From a virus, in IMG/VR virus record IMGVR_UViG_3300020578_000420, positions 1 through 24,267 of that record: 24,267 bases of DNA, one strand, 5' to 3'. This document shows positions 21,102 to 24,267 of the stretch, in pieces. The translations under genes and the position numbers were made by a program. The notes beneath the pieces are model-generated. The model was given only the letters and a program-made list of their open reading frames with translations. It was not told the origin of the DNA and did no database searches. Position 1 is the first letter of the stretch. Every line of letters starts with the position of its first letter.

Positions 21102-22260
21102 ACTTAACGAACCAAATAACTTTGATGGCATGACTGTATTTAATATTAATCAAAATGAAATTAAGAAGCAACCAATGTTTTTTGGAGCACCACTTGGATT
21201 GCAAAGATATGATTCGTACAAATATCCTATCTTTGATAAGTTAACTCAACAACAACTTGGATATTTTTGGAGACCTGAAGAGGTCTCCCTTCAAAAAGAT
21301 CGTGCAGATTTTGCACACCTTAGATCAGAGCAAAAACATATCTTTACTTCTAATTTAAAGTATCAGATTCTTCTAGATTCTGTCCAAGGTCGTGGTCCTG
21401 GTATGGCATTTATTCCATATTGTTCTTTGCCAGAACTTGAAGCATGTATGACGGCATGGGAATTTATGGAAATGATTCATAGTCGTTCCTATACATATAT
21501 TATTAAAAACGTTTACGCAGATCCATCTGAAGTATTTGATACTATTTTAAATAATGATAGGATTTTAGAGAGAGCATCTTCAGTAACAGATGCATATGAT
21601 GATTTTATTAATTCTGCACAACAGTATGGAACATCTAATGCTTGGATTTACGCACAAGAGGGTGCAGGAAGTGCGAGACAAGATAGAATTGAGTTAAAGA
21701 GAAAACTCTATAGGGCAATTGCTAATGTCAACATTCTCGAAGGTATCAGGTTTTATGTCTCGTTCGCTTGCAGCTTTGCATTTGGTGAACTCAAACTTAT
21801 GGAAGGATCCGCTAAAATTATCTCTCTCATCGCAAGAGACGAAAATCAACACCTTGTCATTACTCAAAACATCCTCAATAAGTGGCGTGAAGGAGATGAT
21901 CCAGAGATGCAACAAATTGCTAGGGAGGAACAGGATTGGGTAGTTCAAGCATTTAAAAATTGTGTTGATCAAGAAAAGGATTGGGCGCAATATTTATTCA
22001 AAGATGGATCAATGATTGGTCTCAATGATAAACTTTTGATCAATTATGTTGAATGGATTGCCAATCGTCGTATGAAAGCAATTGGAATCAAACCACTTTA
22101 TGATGTGTCTGCTAAGAACAATCCACTTCCTTGGACTGAACATTGGATCTCTTCTAAGGGACTTCAAGTTGCTCCTCAAGAAACTGAGGTTGAATCATAT
22201 GTTGTTGGTGGTATTAAACAAGATGTAAAGCAAAATTCTTTTGCTGGATTCAAACTGTGA
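21082..22260 (+). CDS. nrdB: Ribonucleoside-diphosphate reductase, class I beta subunit
   Basis: A 392-residue ferritin-like small subunit with GTG start. The metal/radical site is intact: E130, H133 and Tyr137 in MEMIHSRSYTYII (equivalent to E. coli E115, H118, Y122), then EGIRFYVSFACSFAFGE and IARDENQHL, which supply the remaining iron ligands. The preserved tyrosine suggests a class Ia or Ib-type tyrosyl radical. It forms the holoenzyme with NrdA. No glutaredoxin gene follows in this window. The end overlaps a possible small ORF. Confidence 0.98.
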   Translation: MNPVKFKLNEPNNFDGMTVFNINQNEIKKQPMFFGAPLGLQRYDSYKYPIFDKLTQQQLGYFWRPEEVSLQKDRADFAHLRSEQKHIFTSNLKYQILLDSVQGRGPGMAFIPYCSLPELEACMTAWEFMEMIHSRSYTYIIKNVYADPSEVFDTILNNDRILERASSVTDAYDDFINSAQQYGTSNAWIYAQEGAGSARQDRIELKRKLYRAIANVNILEGIRFYVSFACSFAFGELKLMEGSAKIISLIARDENQHLVITQNILNKWREGDDPEMQQIAREEQDWVVQAFKNCVDQEKDWAQYLFKDGSMIGLNDKLLINYVEWIANRRMKAIGIKPLYDVSAKNNPLPWTEHWISSKGLQVAPQETEVESYVVGGIKQDVKQNSFAGFKL

Positions 22261-22412
22261 AAAGAAAGGAGTTTGAAAAACTGATGGAGTTGAGGGAGAG
22301 GTTGCTGGAAAACAATGGACCCAACAGCCTCTCAGCAGCATGGGCGCTGTGGGCAATAGAGCAGAAGATGAAAAGAATTGGCGTATCCCTGACCCTTAGT
22401 TCAACTGAATAG
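22257..22412 (+). CDS. Small ORF downstream of nrdB (51 codons)
   Basis: An ORF from GTG 22257, which overlaps the nrdB stop, to TAG 22412. ATG 22284 is an alternative start giving 42 residues; AAAGGAG lies 13 bases before it, a long spacing. The product begins with a charged helix (KRKEFEKLMELRERLLENN) and continues SLSAAWALWAIEQKMKRI, an amphipathic helix with two tryptophans. Its codons are much more GC-rich than those of its neighbours (CTG, AGG, GCG, CCC). It has no stop over the whole gap between nrdB and the late-promoter-like box, which favours a real gene. No function is recognised. Confidence 0.55.
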   Translation: MKRKEFEKLMELRERLLENNGPNSLSAAWALWAIEQKMKRIGVSLTLSSTE

Positions 22413-22419
22413 ATAAATA
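22412..22419 (+). promoter_or_regulatory. Late-promoter-like box before the GIY-YIG gene
   Basis: GATAAATA begins on the last base of the small ORF stop codon and lies 16 bases before ATG 22436. The short leader is like that at 13023-13030. Confidence 0.5.
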
Positions 22420-22435
22420 TCTCTAGTGAATAGAG

Positions 22436-22867
22436 ATGTTTATGTATGAGAACCCATGGTTTTTTAATGATAATGTATTTGATTCTGATGAAATAAATGG
22501 TTATTATGGATTTGTTTATTTGATTACAAATTTATGTAATGATCGAAAATATATTGGTAGAAAATACTTTTGGTCTTTTACAAAAAAGAAAGGACAAAAC
22601 AGGAGAACCAAATCTGAATCTGATTGGAGAAATTATTATGGGTCTTGTCCTGAACTTAAAGAAGACGTTAGGAAATATGGTAAAGAAAATTTTCAAAGAA
22701 TTATTCTAAGTTTGCATACAACCAAGGGTCAGTGCAACTACGAAGAGACCCGCCAGTTATTCATTAATAATGTTTTGACAGAATCCTTGACAGAAGGGGT
22801 TCCTGTATACTATAATAGCAACATCCTTGGACGCTACATGCGAAAAGATTATTATGGAAAAGCGTGA
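22436..22867 (+). CDS. GIY-YIG nuclease-domain protein
   Basis: A 143-residue protein. GFVYLITN (residues 25-32) and KYIGRKY (38-44) correspond to the two strands of the GIY-YIG core, with R42 near the expected catalytic region. YYGSCPELKEDVRKYGKENF then matches the conserved helix of GIY-YIG homing-type nucleases. NYEETRQLF supplies a glutamate of the type that binds metal. Related single-domain proteins are widespread in T4-like marine phages. Possible roles are homing, host DNA degradation (T4 DenA is a GIY-YIG enzyme) or branched-DNA processing. ATG 22442 is an alternative start; neither has a strong ribosome binding site. The 3' end carries a near-consensus promoter. Confidence 0.72.
   Translation: MFMYENPWFFNDNVFDSDEINGYYGFVYLITNLCNDRKYIGRKYFWSFTKKKGQNRRTKSESDWRNYYGSCPELKEDVRKYGKENFQRIILSLHTTKGQCNYEETRQLFINNVLTESLTEGVPVYYNSNILGRYMRKDYYGKA
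22787..22816 (+). promoter_or_regulatory. Near-consensus sigma-70 promoter (TTGACA-N18-TATAAT)
   Basis: Both hexamers are perfect: TTGACA 22787-22792 and TATAAT 22811-22816, with an 18-base spacer. It lies in the 3' end of the GIY-YIG gene and 37 bases before ATG 22854. A second TTGACAGAA copy at 22775-22783 makes a direct repeat with 22787-22795. It is a good candidate for an early promoter of the 50-residue ORF. Confidence 0.6.
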
Positions 22868-23006
22868 ACTGCTTAAAACTGTTGATTGGATTGTAGATAG
22901 GATTCATCATCTGGCAGAACATAACGACTATGGGAGTGCAGTTGCACTACAGGAAGAATTTGATGAGTGGTTGTCTCCTAACACTTTTCTTGAATTTGTA
23001 GATTGA
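22854..23006 (+). CDS. Small hypothetical protein (50 aa)
   Basis: A short ORF encoding MEKRELLKTVDWIVDRIHHL, then AEHNDYGSAVALQEEFDEWL and a final LEFVD. It looks like a compact two-helix acidic protein. It overlaps the GIY-YIG gene by 14 bases and follows a near-consensus sigma-70 promoter. There is no clear Shine-Dalgarno. Its codon use resembles its neighbours. No function is recognised. Small acidic early phage proteins are often host-takeover factors, but nothing in the sequence shows that here. Confidence 0.6.
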   Translation: MEKRELLKTVDWIVDRIHHLAEHNDYGSAVALQEEFDEWLSPNTFLEFVD

Positions 23007-23010
23007 ATTT

Positions 23011-23018
23011 ACTAAATA
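23011..23018 (+). promoter_or_regulatory. Late-promoter-like box before the peptidase gene
   Basis: ACTAAATA contains CTAAATA, a late-promoter form reported for cyanophages. It lies 23 bases before ATG 23042, with TTTAGGT in between as a weak ribosome binding site. It would drive the peptidase and lysozyme genes late, as expected for lysis or virion enzymes. Confidence 0.55.
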
Positions 23019-23041
23019 CATTCAGTGTTTAGGTAAATCTA

Positions 23042-23713
23042 ATGACCCTAGATCTTCATAACTTTTTTAAATTTTATGATGACGCTAATGATAATCACGT
23101 AGCAGCAGTCCAATGGTTAGAAGACAACCTACCTGCTCAATTCTTAGATGACGCAGAAACTGATTGGATTAGTATTTTTAGAACCAAACCACCAACACCA
23201 GAAGTTCTCGCAGTTCCTTACTTCAACCAAGTAGATAACTATAGAGATGCTCATAGAACCTGTAACTCTTCATCGTGCGCTATGTGCCTTGCTTTCCTCA
23301 AGCCAGGTAGCATCAAAGGCGATGATGAATATGTCAAGAAAGTATTTGCGATTGGTGATACGACTGACCATGCCGTACAGACAAAAGTTCTGGCAGGTTA
23401 TGGAATTAAGTCGCACTTTAGCTATAATCTTTCTTTTGCTGATGTTGATCGTAGCCTCGATGCTGGGAAACCTGTTGTTATTGGTATCCTTCACAGGGGT
23501 TCTTTATCTAATCCTACTGGTGGACACATGTGTGTAGTCATCGGTAAGACACCAGATGGCAAAGGATATTTTGTCAACGATCCATATGGTTCATTGAATG
23601 ATAACTATACTGGTCCAGTTACAAATGGTAAGAAAACCGTTTATACCAAAGCAGTTCTTAAGCATCGTTGGTGTCCAGGTGGCAACGATGGTTGGGGTAG
23701 AATTTTCGACTGA
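23042..23713 (+). CDS. C39-like (papain-fold) peptidase with shared N-terminal module
   Basis: A 223-residue protein. Residues 4-47 (LHNFFKFYDD, AAVQWLEDNLP, DWISIFR) form a module also present in the next protein. From residue 57 the sequence follows the peptidase C39-like pattern. VPYFNQVDN leads to the likely nucleophile C74 (TCNSSSCAM). GDTTDHAVQTKVLAGYGI is a conserved middle stretch. H162 (GGHMCVVIG) and D180 (VNDPYG) complete the likely triad. The family cleaves peptide bonds; in phages such domains are seen in virion or lysis-associated hydrolases, where the peptide of the cell wall is a plausible target. There is no signal peptide or membrane segment. The lysozyme gene follows 14 bases later. 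Confidence 0.78.
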   Translation: MTLDLHNFFKFYDDANDNHVAAVQWLEDNLPAQFLDDAETDWISIFRTKPPTPEVLAVPYFNQVDNYRDAHRTCNSSSCAMCLAFLKPGSIKGDDEYVKKVFAIGDTTDHAVQTKVLAGYGIKSHFSYNLSFADVDRSLDAGKPVVIGILHRGSLSNPTGGHMCVVIGKTPDGKGYFVNDPYGSLNDNYTGPVTNGKKTVYTKAVLKHRWCPGGNDGWGRIFD

Positions 23714-23714
23714 T

Positions 23715-23720
23715 AGGAGG
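23715..23720 (+). promoter_or_regulatory. Ribosome binding site of the lysozyme gene
   Basis: AGGAGG, a full Shine-Dalgarno core, lies 7 bases before ATG 23728 and just after the peptidase stop. It predicts strong translation of the lysozyme gene. Confidence 0.75.
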
Positions 23721-23727
23721 CACAACA

Positions 23728-24267
23728 ATGGCAACAATCGATTTACACAACTTCTTCAAGTTCTATGACGAGAAGAATCCTAACCATGTTAAGGCAGTTC
23801 AATGGTTAGAAGATAATTTACCAGTTAAATATCTGGAAGATAATATTGATTGGGCGGAGATTTTTAGAGGAAAAAAGGGTAATGCTGCACCAGCACCTGC
23901 TGCTGCAGCTCCTGTAACAGGTGGTGATGATGTTCCAATGATGGGTCTAAAACTCATCAAAGAGTTTGAAGGGTGCCACCTCAAGGCATATCCTGATCCT
24001 CTCACTGGTGGACTTCCAATCACTATTGGTTGGGGATCTACTCGTAAGAAGGATGGATCACACTTTAAAATGGGTGATACACTAACACAGGCAGAAGCGG
24101 ATGCACTTCTCATTGAGCAGTGTAAGAATGAGTTTCTTCCTGCACTTCGTAAAGTACCACACTGGAGTGAAATGTCAGATGGAAAAAGAGGAGCTCTTCT
24201 CAGCTTTGCTTATAATCTTGGTGCTGGTTTCTACGGGGGCTCTAACTTTAATACTATTACTAAACGC
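23728..24267 (+). CDS. T4-type lysozyme (GH24) with shared N-terminal module, 3' truncated
   Basis: The gene runs off the window; 180 codons are visible without a stop. Residues 5-47 repeat the module of the preceding peptidase (DLHNFFKFYDEKNPNHV, AVQWLEDNLP, DWAEIFR). An Ala/Pro linker (APAPAAAAP, 54-62) leads to the lysozyme domain from about residue 71. The catalytic triad is visible as E81 (KEFEG), D90 (YPDPLTG) and T99 (ITIGWG), i.e. E-x8-D-x8-T, three residues longer in the second gap than T4 gpE. LLSFAYNLGAGFYGGS matches the later conserved helix. It would hydrolyse the glycan strands of peptidoglycan. No signal peptide is seen, so a cytoplasmic endolysin needing a holin, or a virion-borne enzyme, are both possible. 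Confidence 0.88.
   Translation, partial: MATIDLHNFFKFYDEKNPNHVKAVQWLEDNLPVKYLEDNIDWAEIFRGKKGNAAPAPAAAAPVTGGDDVPMMGLKLIKEFEGCHLKAYPDPLTGGLPITIGWGSTRKKDGSHFKMGDTLTQAEADALLIEQCKNEFLPALRKVPHWSEMSDGKRGALLSFAYNLGAGFYGGSNFNTITKR

Noticed and set aside
1-24267. GATC avoidance linked to the adenine methylase
   Set aside because: GATC sites are easy to find throughout the window, so there is no sign of avoidance; a count against expectation was not possible here.
1-24267. tRNA genes, CRISPR arrays, insertion sequences and attachment sites
   Set aside because: I saw no cloverleaf-type tRNA sequence, no regularly spaced repeats, no transposase and no integrase; short gene gaps leave little room for them.

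Overview
The window is a contiguous piece of a T4-like myovirus (Caudoviricetes), most probably a marine cyanomyovirus. The evidence is a T4 replication module in its usual order (gp45, gp44, gp62, RegA, gp43, UvsX, gp41, gp61, NrdA, NrdB) together with accessory genes typical of cyanophages: a CobS-like AAA+ ATPase, an Hsp20 chaperone, a 2OG-Fe(II) oxygenase and a MazG-type pyrophosphohydrolase. The DNA is AT-rich, which fits a Prochlorococcus or low-GC marine host, but the host cannot be read from the sequence and a pelagic T4-like phage of another bacterium is not excluded. All supported genes are on the + strand and tightly packed, many with ATGA stop/start overlaps. I saw no tRNA, rRNA, CRISPR array or insertion sequence.

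Layout. (1) 1-1195: 3' part of a cobS-like ATPase gene and a small DUF3310-like gene. (2) 1198-4851: sliding clamp, clamp loader and RegA; the clamp-loader pair gp44/gp62 is split by an HNH-like gene and a DNA adenine methylase gene. A terminator hairpin closes this block. (3) 4977-7220: hsp20, then three short related proteins of unknown function with a nucleotidyltransferase-fold gene among them. A consensus sigma-70 promoter lies inside a hairpin at 5448-5487. (4) 7201-13024: DNA polymerase, UvsX recombinase, 2OG-Fe(II) oxygenase, gp41 helicase and MazG, almost all overlapping. (5) 13050-17833: a late-type segment with a protein of unknown function, a modular putative virion protein, a 55-residue protein, a strong terminator, a putative structural protein behind an exact TATAAATA late promoter, two hypotheticals and a coiled-coil/membrane protein. 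(6) 17830-22412: gp61 primase, NrdA, NrdB and a 51-codon ORF. (7) 22436-24267: a GIY-YIG protein, a 50-residue ORF, a C39-like peptidase and a T4-type lysozyme cut off by the window end. The last two proteins begin with the same roughly 47-residue module.

How the genes work together. Clamp, loader, polymerase, helicase, primase and recombinase form the phage replisome. RegA would repress early mRNAs, ribonucleotide reductase would supply dNTPs, and MazG, CobS-like protein and Hsp20 are candidates for host takeover and stress functions. Eight NATAAATA/CTAAATA late-promoter-like sites, seven of them at gene junctions, suggest that late transcription enters this region at several points. The observations most worth following are the shared N-terminal module on two different lytic-type enzymes, the hairpin-embedded promoter, the HNH-Dam insertion in the clamp loader, and a possible nested late gene inside the 14126-15529 ORF.
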